A stretch of 64,000 nt of DNA from Stenotrophomonas maltophilia (GCF_006970445.1 NZ_CP033877.1:2736750-2800749); one strand, 5' to 3'; numbered from the stretch's first letter, positions 40,813-50,788 are shown. Notes: a model not told the origin generated them from the sequence alone. Program-made: numbers and translations.

Positions 40813-41400
40813 ATGAAGCTTCTGCATCTCGACGCCAGCGTGCTTGGCGACAACTCCGTGTCCCGCCAGCTGTCGGCCGCCGTGGTCGCCCGCTTCACCG
40901 GCCAGATCGACGGCCTGCAGGTTGATTATCGCGATCTTGACGCCAATCCGGTACCGCATCTGCGCAGCAGTTCGCTGGCCAAGACCGATGCCGCCGAGGC
41001 GACCGATGCTGAACAGGTGATGCAGCAGTTCCTGGACGCCGACATCGTGGTGATCGGTGCACCGATGTACAACTTCAGCATCCCCTCCACGCTGAAGGCC
41101 TGGATCGACCGCGTGGCCGTGGCCGGCCGCACCTTCAAGTACACCGAGAACGGCCCGGTGGGCCTGGCCGGTGGCAAGCGGGTGATCATCGCCAGCAGCC
41201 GCGGCGGCATCTACACCGACTCGCCGGCCGACTTCCAGGAGCCGTTCCTGCGCCAGGTGTTCGCCCTCATGGGCATCAACGAAGTCGAGTTCGTGCGCGC
41301 CGAAGGCATCGCCTACTCGCCGCAGCACCGTGAAGACGCCATTGCCGGCGCGCTTGCGGCACTGCCGTCGCACGCAGCGGATGAAGCCGTCGCGGCGTAA
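40813..41400 (+). CDS. azoR: FMN-dependent NADH-azoreductase
   Basis: Flavodoxin-fold oxidoreductase, 195 aa, that reduces quinones and azo dyes with NADH. Motifs: LHLDASVLGDNSVSRQLSAAVV (FMN phosphate loop at the N-terminus), IVVIGAPMYNFSIPSTLKAWIDRVAVAGRTFKYTENGPVGL (FMN site), SSRGGIYTDSP, and FALMGINEVEFVRAEGI. The ATG at 40813 is preferred over a GTG at 40804 because it matches the family N-terminus. Divergent from the LysR regulator; a strong terminator follows. Confidence 0.94.
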   Translation: MKLLHLDASVLGDNSVSRQLSAAVVARFTGQIDGLQVDYRDLDANPVPHLRSSSLAKTDAAEATDAEQVMQQFLDADIVVIGAPMYNFSIPSTLKAWIDRVAVAGRTFKYTENGPVGLAGGKRVIIASSRGGIYTDSPADFQEPFLRQVFALMGINEVEFVRAEGIAYSPQHREDAIAGALAALPSHAADEAVAA

Positions 41401-41486
41401 CGCGTTCCAACGTTCGGCGCCCCTCTCTCCTCGTCTGGGCGCTGAACGCGGGCCGGGATCCCCTCCCCCATCCCGGCCCACCCTGG

Positions 41487-41513
41487 CGGCCCCGCTCTGC
41501 GGGGCCGTTTTTT
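41487..41513 (+). terminator. Rho-independent terminator after azoR
   Basis: CGGCCCCGC-TCT-GCGGGGCCG with TTTTTT directly after: a 9-bp GC stem and a clear U-run. Confidence 0.92.
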
Positions 41514-41527
41514 GTGTGCATCAGCAG

Positions 41528-41546
41528 ATCCACACCATGCGTGGAT
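41528..41546 (+). repeat. Degenerate SMAG/REP palindrome (ATCCACACCATGCGTGGAT)
   Basis: A single palindrome of the ATCCACGCC-type family seen twice at 41946-42035 and 51994-52063, with a degraded head (CAG in place of GTAG). It lies between the azoR terminator and the SH3-like gene. Confidence 0.55.
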
Positions 41547-41582
41547 GCGGTGTCATACCCGGCGGAAACAGTACAGTGGGCC

Positions 41583-41933
41583 ATGAACTACATCGTGACC
41601 ACTGCACACCGCAGCGAATTTCCGCACCCGATCACCCTGCGCCGTGGCCAGGCACTGGTAGTGGGCGAACGCTATGAAGGCCCGGAGGGCTGGGACGACT
41701 GGTTCCTGTGCGAGGCCGAGGGGCAGCAGCCCGGCTTCGTGCCGGCGCAGGTGATCGGCCGCGATGCGCAGGGTGGCGCGTTTGCCACGGAGGATTACTG
41801 CGCGCGGGAACTGGATGTGGATCCGGGGCAGCCGCTGCGAGGGATGCGCGCGCTCAACGGGTGGGCATGGTGCACGCCGGAGGCCGGCGAACCGGGATGG
41901 GTGCCGTTGGAGAAGCTGCGCGCTGTGGAGTGA
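41583..41933 (+). CDS. SH3-like protein (116 aa)
   Basis: Cytoplasmic protein with two SH3-like barrel modules: residues about 1-60 (MNYIVTTAHRSEFPHPITLRRGQALVVGERYEGPEGWDDWFLC... GFVPAQV) and about 70-115 (YCARELDVDPGQPLRGMRALNGWAWCTPEAGEPGWVPLEKL). The WxxW/GWVP pattern is typical of these modules. Ligand unknown. The start at 41583 leaves the first module intact. Confidence 0.78.
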   Translation: MNYIVTTAHRSEFPHPITLRRGQALVVGERYEGPEGWDDWFLCEAEGQQPGFVPAQVIGRDAQGGAFATEDYCARELDVDPGQPLRGMRALNGWAWCTPEAGEPGWVPLEKLRAVE

Positions 41934-41945
41934 TCACGGTGGTTC

Positions 41946-42035
41946 ATCCACGCATGGCGTGGATCTACTGGGACATCGGTGAATTCATGCCGGGCGCGTG
42001 CAACATCCTCCAGTAGATCCACGCCATGCGTGGAT
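41946..42035. repeat. SMAG/REP inverted dimer (ATCCACGCC type)
   Basis: Two palindromes in opposite orientation, each with head GTAG: 41946-41968 (minus orientation) and 42013-42035 (plus orientation), separated by 44 bases. The family unit is GTAG-ATCCACGCCATGCGTGGAT. It sits between the SH3-like gene and serS. Confidence 0.88.
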
Positions 42036-42037
42036 GC

Positions 42038-42100
42038 GGTGCCATGCAAGCATGGCACCCACCAGAGCCACAGCGGTGCCATGCAAGCATGGCACCTACC
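42038..42100 (+). repeat. Tandem palindromes GGTGCCATGCAAGCATGGCACC (direct pair)
   Basis: Two copies in direct orientation, at 42038-42063 and 42075-42100, each ending in (C/T)ACC, the reverse form of the GTAG head. They belong to another sequence class of the same REP family and follow the inverted dimer directly. Confidence 0.8.
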
Positions 42101-42111
42101 CGGTCAGGGAA

Positions 42112-43434
<1,323 letters not shown>

Positions 43435-43505
43435 TTATACGGATTTCTGCCGCCCGGTTCATTCCCGCCGTGGCAGAATCGAGCCATTCCGTACTGGTCC
43501 GGTCC

Positions 43506-44144
43506 ATGTCTGCACCCCGCTCGTCGTCCGCCAAGTCGTTCACTGTGCATATCCCGCGCAACGCCCTGAAGATCGCCGGCATCGCCTTCGGCGTGGGCGT
43601 GCTGCTGTTCGTGCTGGTCTGGTTGACCGGCCGCGACAAGGAATTCTTCCGTGCCGACCCGGCCGCGCAGACCCCGCAGGAGACCGCGCAGGTGGAACCG
43701 CTGCCCGAGCCGCTGGCTGCGGCCGCGGGTTCCAGCGACATGCCTGATGCCAAGCCGGCCCCGGTCGAGGAAGAGGCCCCGAAGCTGGTCGAAACCGCGC
43801 CGCCACCGCCGGCGCCCATCGCTGAAGCGGCCCCGGCCGCACCGGCCCCCACGCCGGCCGCCACCGGCAATAGCCAGCCGATGCCGATTGCCGGCCAGTC
43901 GCCGCCGCCGGCCTACCCGGCTGCCGCGCTGCGCGCCGGCGAGACCGGCAGCGTGGTGGTACGCGTGGACGTGGATGCCACCGGCTATCCGAACAATGCC
44001 ACCGTGATTCAGCGCAGCGGCTCACGCGAGCTCGACCGTGCCGCGACCGATGCCGTGCGCCGCTGGCGCTTCACCCCGGCACAAAGCAACGGCCAGGCGG
44101 TACCGGGCAGCATTGAAGTGCCGTTCGACTTCAAGACCCAGTAA
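43506..44144 (+). CDS. TonB-like energy transducer 1
   Basis: 212-aa periplasm-spanning protein. One membrane helix (about residues 24-43), a long Pro/Ala-rich rod (about 55-125), and a C-terminal TonB domain with the sequence QSPPPAYPAAALRAGETGSVVVRVDVDATGYPNNATVIQRSGSRELDRAATDAVRRWRF. It would carry the proton motive force to outer-membrane receptors or act as a dedicated envelope linker. ATG 43506 is the only Met that leaves a normal N-terminus. It diverges from serS and precedes a second TonB-like gene. Confidence 0.9.
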   Translation: MSAPRSSSAKSFTVHIPRNALKIAGIAFGVGVLLFVLVWLTGRDKEFFRADPAAQTPQETAQVEPLPEPLAAAAGSSDMPDAKPAPVEEEAPKLVETAPPPPAPIAEAAPAAPAPTPAATGNSQPMPIAGQSPPPAYPAAALRAGETGSVVVRVDVDATGYPNNATVIQRSGSRELDRAATDAVRRWRFTPAQSNGQAVPGSIEVPFDFKTQ

Positions 44145-44263
44145 CTGAACGTTGCCCGGCAGGCAAACTGAACCCTGCCGGTCGCGTTGACGCAACGCTG
44201 ACACTTCCCGCCGCTGGCCCGCGCAACACTCTCCCCGTCGTCAATTGACGGAAGGAGTTTGCG

Positions 44264-44836
44264 ATGACCGCCACCACCCACGAAGACCTTCATTCGCCGC
44301 AGCTGCAACATGACGCCAGCGAACAGCACAAGCCCACGTCGCCCTGGATGTGGATCGCGCTGATCGTGGCGATGTTTGCCGCCGCGCTGCTCTGGCTGCG
44401 TCACTCGAACCAGGAAGACGTGGCGCCGGCACCGGTTGGCGAGCGCATGCTGCCCGCCCCTGAGCAGGCGCCGGTCGCCGACGCACAGGAACCTGCTGCC
44501 CGCCAGGCCGCACCGGCCGGCAGCCAGCGCAAAGCCGCCCCTGCGGTACGCAATCGCGAGGCGCGCCCGCTGGCAGGCAACAGCAAGCCGACCTACCCCG
44601 CTGCCGCGCTGCGCAACGGCGTGCAGGGCAGCCTGGTTGCCAGCCTGAATGTCGATACCCGTGGCCAGGTGACCAATGCCGCGATTGTTTCGCGCAGCGG
44701 TGAACGCAGCCGTGACCTGGATCGTGCGGTGCTGAGCGCCGTGCAGAACTGGAAGTTCCAGCCGGCAATGCATGAGGGCCGTGCAGTGGCCAGCGTGGTG
44801 CGGGTCCCGGTGGATTTCCGTACCGAACAGCGTTGA
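44264..44836 (+). CDS. TonB-like energy transducer 2
   Basis: 190-aa relative of the preceding gene. A cytoplasmic N-terminus, a membrane helix at about residues 28-45, an Ala/Pro-rich linker and a TonB C-terminal domain (SKPTYPAAALRNGVQGSLVASLNVDTRGQVTNAAIVSRSG... VLSAVQNWKFQPA). An AAGGAG site precedes the ATG. The linker is much shorter than in TonB 1, so it may reach less far across the periplasm. Followed by a terminator. Confidence 0.88.
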   Translation: MTATTHEDLHSPQLQHDASEQHKPTSPWMWIALIVAMFAAALLWLRHSNQEDVAPAPVGERMLPAPEQAPVADAQEPAARQAAPAGSQRKAAPAVRNREARPLAGNSKPTYPAAALRNGVQGSLVASLNVDTRGQVTNAAIVSRSGERSRDLDRAVLSAVQNWKFQPAMHEGRAVASVVRVPVDFRTEQR

Positions 44837-44863
44837 TCGCGGACGAGGGGTTCGTGATGTTTA

Positions 44864-44890
44864 GACGGAGGCTTCGGCCTCCGTCCTTTT
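44864..44890 (+). terminator. Rho-independent terminator after the second tonB-like gene
   Basis: GACGGAGGC-TTCG-GCCTCCGTC followed by CCTTTT: a 9-bp stem with a UUCG tetraloop. Confidence 0.92.
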
Positions 44891-44902
44891 ATGCGGAGAA
44901 GC

Positions 44903-45002
44903 GTGCCGACCAAGGTCGGCACCTACCGGGTGATCTGGGCGTGCCAACCAAGGTTGGCACCTACCGGGCGATGTGAGCGTGCCGACCAAGGTTGGCAGCT
45001 AT
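44903..45002 (+). repeat. Three tandem GTGCCGACCAAGG(T/C)(T/C)GGCACC palindromes
   Basis: Direct copies at about 44903-44927, 44941-44965 and 44979-45002, each ending in (C/A)CTAC or close variants (AGCTA in the last). They are a further class of GTAG-like REP unit, placed between the tonB-like and aroA genes (convergent). Confidence 0.85.
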
Positions 45003-45048
45003 CGGAAAACACGATCCGCCAGGCAGCGCCCGGCGGTCGCGATGCCGA

Positions 45049-46356
45049 TCAGGCCAAGTTGAATCCGGCGCTGCGCGCCAGGCCATCGAAGTCCGGGAAG
45101 GACGTGGCGACGTTGGCGATGTCGTTGATGCGCACTTCGCCGTCGCTGATCTGGCCGGCGATGGCAAACGCCATGGCGATGCGATGGTCACCGTGGCTTT
45201 CGATGGTGCCGCTGCCCAGGCGGACGCCGCCGTGCAGGGTGGCGCCGTCTTCGGTTTCGTCCACCTGCATGCCCAGCGCACGCAGGCCGGTGGCCATCGC
45301 CGCAAGGCGATCGGATTCCTTCACCCGCAGTTCGGCCGCACCGGTCACCACGGTCTGGCCTTCGGCGGCGGCGGCAGCCACGAACAGCGCCGGGAACTCA
45401 TCAATCATGTCCGGCACCAGCGCCTCGGGAATGCGTGCGCCCTTCAGCGGTGCGTAGCGCACCACCAGATCGGCCACCGGTTCACCGCCCTGCTCGGCCG
45501 GATTCTCTTCGGTGATGTCCGCCCCCATCAGGCGCAGCGCGTGCAGCAGGCCGGTGCGGCGCGGGTTCAGGCCAACCTGCTTCAGGCGCAGCTCGGAACC
45601 GGGAATGATGCTGGCGGCGACCAGGTAGAACGCGGCCGAGGAGAAATCGGCCGGCACCACGATATCCGTGGCGCGCAGGCGCTGGCCGCCACGCAGGCGG
45701 GCCTTGCCGGGCGAAAAGTCGATTTCCACGCCGAACGCCGAGAGCATGCGCTCGGTGTAATCGCGGGTCGGGTGCGGTTCGACAACGCTGGTTTCGCCCT
45801 GCGCGTACAGGCCGGCCAGCAGCACGGCCGACTTGATCTGCGCACTGGCCACCGGCGAGGCGAAGTCGATGCCCTGCAGCGCCTGGCCACCATGCACCTG
45901 CAGCGGCGGCGTGCCATCGCTTTCGGTGTCGATCTTCGCGCCCATCTGCGACAGCGGGCCGGTCACGCGGCGCATCGGGCGGCCGGACAGCGACTCATCG
46001 CCGATCAGCGTGCAGTCGAACGCCTGGCCCGCCAGCAGGCCGGCCAGCAGGCGCATGCCGGTACCGGCATTTCCGCAGTCCAGCGGTGCCTCCGGCGCCT
46101 TCAGGCCGTCGATACCGACGCCGTGCACGATGCGCTGCGACGGGCTGGGGGTTTCGATACGCACACCCAGCTGGCTGAAGATGCGCGCAGTCGCGCGGGT
46201 GTCCTCGCCTTCCAGGAAGCCTTCGATATGCGAAGTGCCATCAGCCAGCGCGGCGAACATCACCGAGCGGTGCGAGACCGACTTGTCGCCGGGAATGGTC
46301 AGGCTGCCCTGCAGCGGCTGGCCCTTGCGGGCAATCCAGTGTTGCGCGTTGCTCAT
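45049..46356 (-). CDS. aroA: 3-phosphoshikimate 1-carboxyvinyltransferase (EPSP synthase)
   Basis: Sixth step of the shikimate pathway: joins shikimate-3-phosphate and PEP. 435 aa. Motifs: GDKSVSHR (Lys and Ser near residue 24), LDCGNAGTGMRLLAGLLAG (PEP site; the -GTGMR- with Gly-Thr-Gly-Met in place of GTAMR is as in some class II enzymes), ESLSGRPMRRV, and RVKESDRLAAMATGLRALG. Start 46356 is the ATG matching the family N-terminus. It follows pheA by 76 bases and completes the serC-pheA-aroA unit. Confidence 0.96.
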   Translation of the reverse strand: MSNAQHWIARKGQPLQGSLTIPGDKSVSHRSVMFAALADGTSHIEGFLEGEDTRATARIFSQLGVRIETPSPSQRIVHGVGIDGLKAPEAPLDCGNAGTGMRLLAGLLAGQAFDCTLIGDESLSGRPMRRVTGPLSQMGAKIDTESDGTPPLQVHGGQALQGIDFASPVASAQIKSAVLLAGLYAQGETSVVEPHPTRDYTERMLSAFGVEIDFSPGKARLRGGQRLRATDIVVPADFSSAAFYLVAASIIPGSELRLKQVGLNPRRTGLLHALRLMGADITEENPAEQGGEPVADLVVRYAPLKGARIPEALVPDMIDEFPALFVAAAAAEGQTVVTGAAELRVKESDRLAAMATGLRALGMQVDETEDGATLHGGVRLGSGTIESHGDHRIAMAFAIAGQISDGEVRINDIANVATSFPDFDGLARSAGFNLA

Positions 46357-46432
46357 CGTTCGATCATTCCGTAAACGCCGGCAGCGCCGGCGATGGATCA
46401 GGGAGCGGCGGCCGTGGCCGCCGCGGCAGCAC

Positions 46433-47632
46433 TCAGGGCACGGCCACCGGATAGGAGCCGAGCACCTTGATCTGCGCCGAGTGCGCTTCCAGTTCGGCCA
46501 GCGCCGCCTGCATCGGCGCGTCATCGATGTGGCCGGCCAGGTCGATGAAGAAGCCGTACTCCCACTTGCCGTGGTGCGACGGCCGCGACTCGATGCGGTT
46601 CATGCTGATGCCATGGCGGGCGAACGGGCTGAGCACGTCGAACAGCGCACCGGGCTTGTCATGGATGAACACCAGCACCGACGTGCGGTCGTGGCCGGAG
46701 GTCGGGAAGATGTTGCGGCCCACCACCAGGAAGCGGGTGGTGTTGTCGGCATCGTTCTGGATCGGCTTGGTGACCACCTTCTTCAGGCCGTACACGTGGC
46801 CGGCGCTCTCGCCACCGATGGCCGCTGCGTCATCGGCGTTGCGCGCACGGCGCGCACCTTCGGCATTGCTGGATACCGGAATCTTCTCGGCCTTCGGCAG
46901 GTTGGCGCGCAGCCACGCCGAGGTCTGCATGAACGACTGCGGGTGCGCGTAGATGCGCTCGATATCTTCGATGCGGCCGCTGCGCGACATCAGGTACTGC
47001 TGCACGCGCAGTTCCACTTCGCCACAGATCTTCAGGTTGGAGGTCAGGAACATGTCCAGGGTGATCTGGATGGTGCCCTGCCCCGAATTCTCCACCGGCA
47101 CCACGCCGAAATCGGCGTTGCCCGCTTCCACTTCCTGGAACACTTCTTCGATGCTGGCCATCGGCAGCCCCAGCGCCGAACGGCCGAAATGCTTGAGCAC
47201 GGCCTGCTGGCTGAAGGTGCCTTCCGGGCCGAGGTAACCGATCTTCAGCGGCTCCTGCTGGGCCAGGCAGGCCGACATGATCTCGCGGTAGACGTGCACC
47301 AGCAGCTCATCACTGAGCGGGCCTTCGTTGCGGTCCACCACCATGCGCAGCACCTGCGCTTCGCGCTCGGGGCGGTAATAGTCGACGGCGGCGGCGAGCT
47401 TGCCCTTGGCCTTGCCGACCTGGTGGGCGAAGCGCGCGCGCTCGGCGATCAGGCTCTGGATATCACGGTCGATCTGGTCGATCTTCGAACGCACATCGGC
47501 CAGCGCCAGCGGCGCCAGGGTGGGTGCCGGGTTCGAGGCGGCCTTGGCCTTGCCCTTCGCCTTGGTGGGCGCGCTGTCCTTGGCCGGTTCGGCCTTCTTC
47601 GGCGCTTTCTTGCTGGATTTGCTGCTTGCCAT
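46433..47632 (-). CDS. pheA: Chorismate mutase/prephenate dehydratase (P-protein)
   Basis: Bifunctional enzyme for phenylalanine synthesis, 399 aa. A chorismate mutase domain (about residues 44-130: DVRSKIDQIDRDIQSLIAERARFAHQVGKAKG), a prephenate dehydratase domain (KIGYLGPEGTFSQQAVL ... TTRFLVVGR) and a C-terminal ACT domain (DRTSVLVFIHDKPGALFDVLSPFARHGISMNRIESRP). It has an extra N-terminal stretch of about 38 residues very rich in Lys/Ala/Pro (MASSKSSKKAPKKAEPAKD...), unlike most P-proteins. Located between serC and aroA. Confidence 0.95.
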   Translation of the reverse strand: MASSKSSKKAPKKAEPAKDSAPTKAKGKAKAASNPAPTLAPLALADVRSKIDQIDRDIQSLIAERARFAHQVGKAKGKLAAAVDYYRPEREAQVLRMVVDRNEGPLSDELLVHVYREIMSACLAQQEPLKIGYLGPEGTFSQQAVLKHFGRSALGLPMASIEEVFQEVEAGNADFGVVPVENSGQGTIQITLDMFLTSNLKICGEVELRVQQYLMSRSGRIEDIERIYAHPQSFMQTSAWLRANLPKAEKIPVSSNAEGARRARNADDAAAIGGESAGHVYGLKKVVTKPIQNDADNTTRFLVVGRNIFPTSGHDRTSVLVFIHDKPGALFDVLSPFARHGISMNRIESRPSHHGKWEYGFFIDLAGHIDDAPMQAALAELEAHSAQIKVLGSYPVAVP

Positions 47633-47683
47633 CGGAATTCCTTGTTGCGGGGCCCGCACCCGACGGTGCGCGCCGTTCATTGC

Positions 47684-48769
47684 TCAGCCGTGACGCTGCT
47701 GGAAATCAGCCATGAAGGCGACCAGCGCCTCGGCCCCGGCCAGCGGCATGGCGTTGTACAGCGAGGCGCGGATGCCCCCGACCACCTTGTGCCCCTTCAG
47801 CGCCAGCAGGCCAGCGGCCTTGGCGTCGGCGACGAAGCGGGCATCGAGCTCGGCATCGGGCAGGAAGAACGGGATGTTCATCCGCGAACGGGCCGCATGT
47901 GCGACCTCGTTGCGGTAGAAGCCGCCGGAACCGTCGATGGCGCCGTACACCAGCGCTGCCTTGGCGGCATTGCGCCTGGCGAATTCGGCCACGCCGCCTT
48001 CGGCCAGCATCCACTTGAACACCAGCCCGGCCAGGTACCAGTTCCAGGTCGGCGGGGTGTTGAGCATCGAATCGCGGGCGACGTGCGAGCGGTAATCGAA
48101 GATGTCCGCGCGTGGCTGGCCACTACGCTCGAGCAGGTCGCGGCGGATGATCATCACCGCGATGCCGACCGGGCCCAGGTTCTTCTGCGCGCCGGCATAG
48201 ATCACACCGTAGCGGCGCACGTCCAGCGGCTCGCTGGCGATGGACGAGCTGAAGTCGGCGATCAGCGGAACGTTGCCGGTGTCGGGTACATCACGGAACT
48301 CGACGCCGTGGATGGTCTCGTTGGCGGTGATGTGCACATAGGCAGCATCGGGTGACAGCTGCCAGTCGGCACGCGCCGGCAGCTCGCGGTAGCCATTGGC
48401 TTCGCTGCTGGCGGCAATGTTGACGTCCACGTAGACACCGGCCTGCTTGACCGCGGTCTTGCCCCAGTGGCCACTGACCACGTAGTCGGCATGCTGGCCG
48501 GGGGCGGCGAAGTTCAGCGGGATCAGCGCCTGCTGGGTGGTGGCACCACCGGACAGGAACAGCACCGCATAGTCTTCGGGGATATCGAGCAGGCGACGCA
48601 GGTCGGCCTCGGCCTCGGCGGCCACGGACATGAATTCCGCACCGCGATGGCTCATTTCCACGATCGAGGCACCGGTACCGTGCCAGTCCAGCATTTCCGC
48701 CTGCGCCTGGCGCAGGACCGATTCCGGCAAGGTCGCAGGGCCGGCACTGAAGTTGAACGCGCGCGTCAT
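47684..48769 (-). CDS. serC: Phosphoserine aminotransferase
   Basis: PLP enzyme of serine and pyridoxal phosphate biosynthesis, 361 aa. The catalytic Lys lies in [13 protein letters not shown]; other marks are [13 protein letters not shown] at the N-terminus and [12 protein letters not shown]. Start 48769 matches the family N-terminus. First gene of serC-pheA-aroA, a gene order common in Xanthomonadales. Confidence 0.96.
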   Translation of the reverse strand: MTRAFNFSAGPATLPESVLRQAQAEMLDWHGTGASIVEMSHRGAEFMSVAAEAEADLRRLLDIPEDYAVLFLSGGATTQQALIPLNFAAPGQHADYVVSGHWGKTAVKQAGVYVDVNIAASSEANGYRELPARADWQLSPDAAYVHITANETIHGVEFRDVPDTGNVPLIADFSSSIASEPLDVRRYGVIYAGAQKNLGPVGIAVMIIRRDLLERSGQPRADIFDYRSHVARDSMLNTPPTWNWYLAGLVFKWMLAEGGVAEFARRNAAKAALVYGAIDGSGGFYRNEVAHAARSRMNIPFFLPDAELDARFVADAKAAGLLALKGHKVVGGIRASLYNAMPLAGAEALVAFMADFQQRHG

Positions 48770-48877
48770 GTCACACCTGTGGGGCAAGACCCCTAGTATG
48801 CCGCAGTGCACCAGCCTTGCGGCCTAGTGCGGCAAGGGAAATTTGGTTTCATTGGAATCCATCGGCGACACGACGGG

Positions 48878-48947
48878 GTAGTGCCGGCCGCTGGCCGGCA
48901 ACCTCAGCGATACAGGGCAGCGGCTGCCGGCCAGCGGCCGGCACTAC
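48878..48947. repeat. SMAG/REP inverted dimer (GTAGTGCCGGCC type)
   Basis: GTAGTGCCGGCCGCTGGCCGGCA at 48878-48900 and its inverse at 48925-48947, 24 bases apart. It lies between the divergently placed start of serC and the end of the FHA gene. Confidence 0.88.
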
Positions 48948-48963
48948 CATCACCGCGCGGCCG

Positions 48964-49770
48964 TCAGCGCGCGCCGAACCAGAGCAGCAGGCTGAGCAGC
49001 GCGGCCAGCAGCAGTGCGCTGACCAGCAGCCACGGCCAGCGCCGGACCTTGCGCGGCGCGGCCGGCAGCACCGGCGCCTGCTCGGCCTCGTGGCTGGCGT
49101 CGTCCTCGACCGGCAGCGACCGCCGGCGCGGATCATGCGGCACTTCCAGCACGAAGCGGTGCTGGCCATCGAACACCACCTGGTCGCCCGCCTGCAGCCA
49201 GCAGTGGCGCACGGCCACGCCGTTGACCCGGGTGCCGTCGGCACTACCGAGATCGCGCAACAGCACGCGCTCGCCGTGCACTTCCACGCGGGCGTGCTGC
49301 TCGGCGAAGGCCGGGTCATCGATGGCGATGTCGGCCTCGTTGCCGCGGCCGATCAGACGGGCACGCGACAAGGTGAAGCTGCGGCCATGGTGGAGCCCAC
49401 CGACACCGCGCAGCAGCCGCTGCTGCTCGTCGCTGCCGTCTTCGTTCTTCGGCGCAGGCGCCTGCAGCAGGCTCTCCACCTCGCCCTGCAGCACCATCTC
49501 CACGCCATCCACGTACACCGCGTCACCCGCACGCAGCAGCGCCATCCGGCGCACCGGTCGACCATTGACGTGGATGCCGCGGATGCCATTGCCGACCTGC
49601 AGCCAGAGGCCACGATCGTCCACGCAGAACTGGGCCAGCAGCAGGGCGCCGTGGCCGGCATCACCGAGCCGCACGCTGCCGTTGGCCTGGCGCACGATGC
49701 GCTGCACCCCGGGCCGCAGGGGCTGGTCGGGCTGTTGTTGCTGACTGAAGTGAACAAGCAGGTTCTGCAC
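48964..49770 (-). CDS. Tail-anchored FHA-domain protein (two FHA-like modules)
   Basis: 268 aa from a GTG start at 49770 (MQNLLVHFSQQQQPDQ...); no ATG gives a sensible protein. An N-terminal FHA-like module lies around residues 18-100 (VRLGDAGHGALLLAQFCVDDRGLWLQV... IHVNGRPVRRMALLRAGDAVYVDG), a canonical C-terminal FHA module around 120-215 (ARLIGRGNEADIAIDDPAFAEQHARVEV... RDLGSADGTRVNGVAV), and a final membrane helix (about 243-263) close to the C-terminus. FHA domains bind phosphothreonine; tail anchoring would put them at the cytoplasmic face of the membrane. No kinase gene is adjacent. Confidence 0.85.
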   Translation of the reverse strand: MQNLLVHFSQQQQPDQPLRPGVQRIVRQANGSVRLGDAGHGALLLAQFCVDDRGLWLQVGNGIRGIHVNGRPVRRMALLRAGDAVYVDGVEMVLQGEVESLLQAPAPKNEDGSDEQQRLLRGVGGLHHGRSFTLSRARLIGRGNEADIAIDDPAFAEQHARVEVHGERVLLRDLGSADGTRVNGVAVRHCWLQAGDQVVFDGQHRFVLEVPHDPRRRSLPVEDDASHEAEQAPVLPAAPRKVRRWPWLLVSALLLAALLSLLLWFGAR

Positions 49771-49895
49771 GCGGCGCAGCCTAGCAGGTTGGTCGCCAAC
49801 GAAGAAGAACCCGCGATGAGTGCTTGGCGCGGCGGCCCTTGATGCGCACAATGCTCGCCCTCTCTGATCATCCCCGCCCTGCGCCAGGAGCCTGC

Positions 49896-50171
49896 ATGTC
49901 CACCATCGATGTCCGCCACGCCCACGCCCTGCCCGACGCACAGGCGCGCGCCGCGATCGAACAGGTCGCTGCCAAGCTGTCCGAGCGCTTCGGCCTGAAG
50001 TCGTCCTGGACCGCCGACGTGCTGAACTTCTCCGGCAGCGGCGTGGATGGTGCGATCGAACTGCAGCCGGGCGCCGTGCGCGTGACAGCCAAGCTGGGCT
50101 TCCTGCTGTCGGCGATGAAGGGCATGGTCGAAGGCGAGATCCAGCGCGTGCTGAAGGAAAAGCTGGGCTGA
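49896..50171 (+). CDS. Polyhydroxyalkanoic acid system family protein
   Basis: 91-aa protein of the PHA granule region family (MSTIDVRHAHALPDAQARAAIEQVAAKLSERFGLKSSW... GAIELQPGAVRVTAKLGFLL). Preceded by CAGGAGC 6 bases upstream. It is 80 bases before a phasin-like gene; both are on the plus strand. Whether the strain makes PHA is not shown here; these small proteins also occur in strains that do not. Confidence 0.85.
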   Translation: MSTIDVRHAHALPDAQARAAIEQVAAKLSERFGLKSSWTADVLNFSGSGVDGAIELQPGAVRVTAKLGFLLSAMKGMVEGEIQRVLKEKLG

Positions 50172-50251
50172 ACCCCGGCAGCGGCCGTCACGGCCGTGCA
50201 ACGCCGGCGCGCGCTACTCTCGGGGCAGGCCCAACTCCCACGGGAAGTGCG

Positions 50252-50743
50252 ATGAACCACTACGAGAACGACGACCGCCGCAACGACGACGCCTCTTTCG
50301 GTGACCAGGCCGAGCGCTTCTCGCGCAAGCTCAGCGATTCCGCACAGCAGGTCTGGCTGGCCGGACTGGGCGCGCTTGGCCGTGCCCAGGCGGAGGGCAG
50401 CCGCTTCTTCGACGGCCTGGTGAAGGAAGGCGAAGCCTGGGAAGCCCGCCGCCGTGAACGCAATGGCGAACAGGGCCCGGGCTGGCGTGACAACGTTGAG
50501 ACCTCGCTGGACGAGGCCCGCGAGAAGGCCTCCGGCACCTGGAACAAGGTCGAGAAGGCCTTTGATGACCAGGTGCAGGGCGTGCTCAAGCGTCTGCACG
50601 TACCCACTGCCGACGAAGTGACCGCGCTGGAGGCCCGCATTGATGCCTTGCACGCGCGCCTGGCCAAGCTGGAAACCCGCGCCGCGTCCGGCACCGACGC
50701 CCCTGCGCCGGGCAGCCATCAATCGCCGGACAGCCTGCCCTGA
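50252..50743 (+). CDS. Phasin-family protein (PhaF/PhaI-like)
   Basis: 163-aa amphipathic, helix-rich protein. An N-terminal helical stretch (AERFSRKLSDSAQQVWLAGLGALGRAQAEGSRFFDGLVKEGE) matches the phasin core, which coats polyhydroxyalkanoate granules. The C-terminal part has a coiled coil (VTALEARIDALHARLAKLE). The first ~15 residues are acidic and disordered. It is followed by a long-loop hairpin. Confidence 0.85.
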   Translation: MNHYENDDRRNDDASFGDQAERFSRKLSDSAQQVWLAGLGALGRAQAEGSRFFDGLVKEGEAWEARRRERNGEQGPGWRDNVETSLDEAREKASGTWNKVEKAFDDQVQGVLKRLHVPTADEVTALEARIDALHARLAKLETRAASGTDAPAPGSHQSPDSLP

Positions 50744-50788
50744 CCGCAATTGTTGCAATGCAATAAAAATTGATTGACAATCGCGAGC

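Noticed and set aside
41946..42100. Closely spaced repeats that could suggest a CRISPR array
   Set aside because: The units are palindromic, differ in class and orientation, and lack equal spacers; no cas gene is present. They fit REP/SMAG elements.
45833..48355. 840-codon open frame on the plus strand opposite pheA and serC
   Set aside because: It is antisense to well-defined pheA, serC and part of aroA; no domain or start context.
50252..50743. Complete polyhydroxyalkanoate synthesis locus
   Set aside because: Only granule-associated small proteins are present; no phaC, phaA or phaB is in the window.
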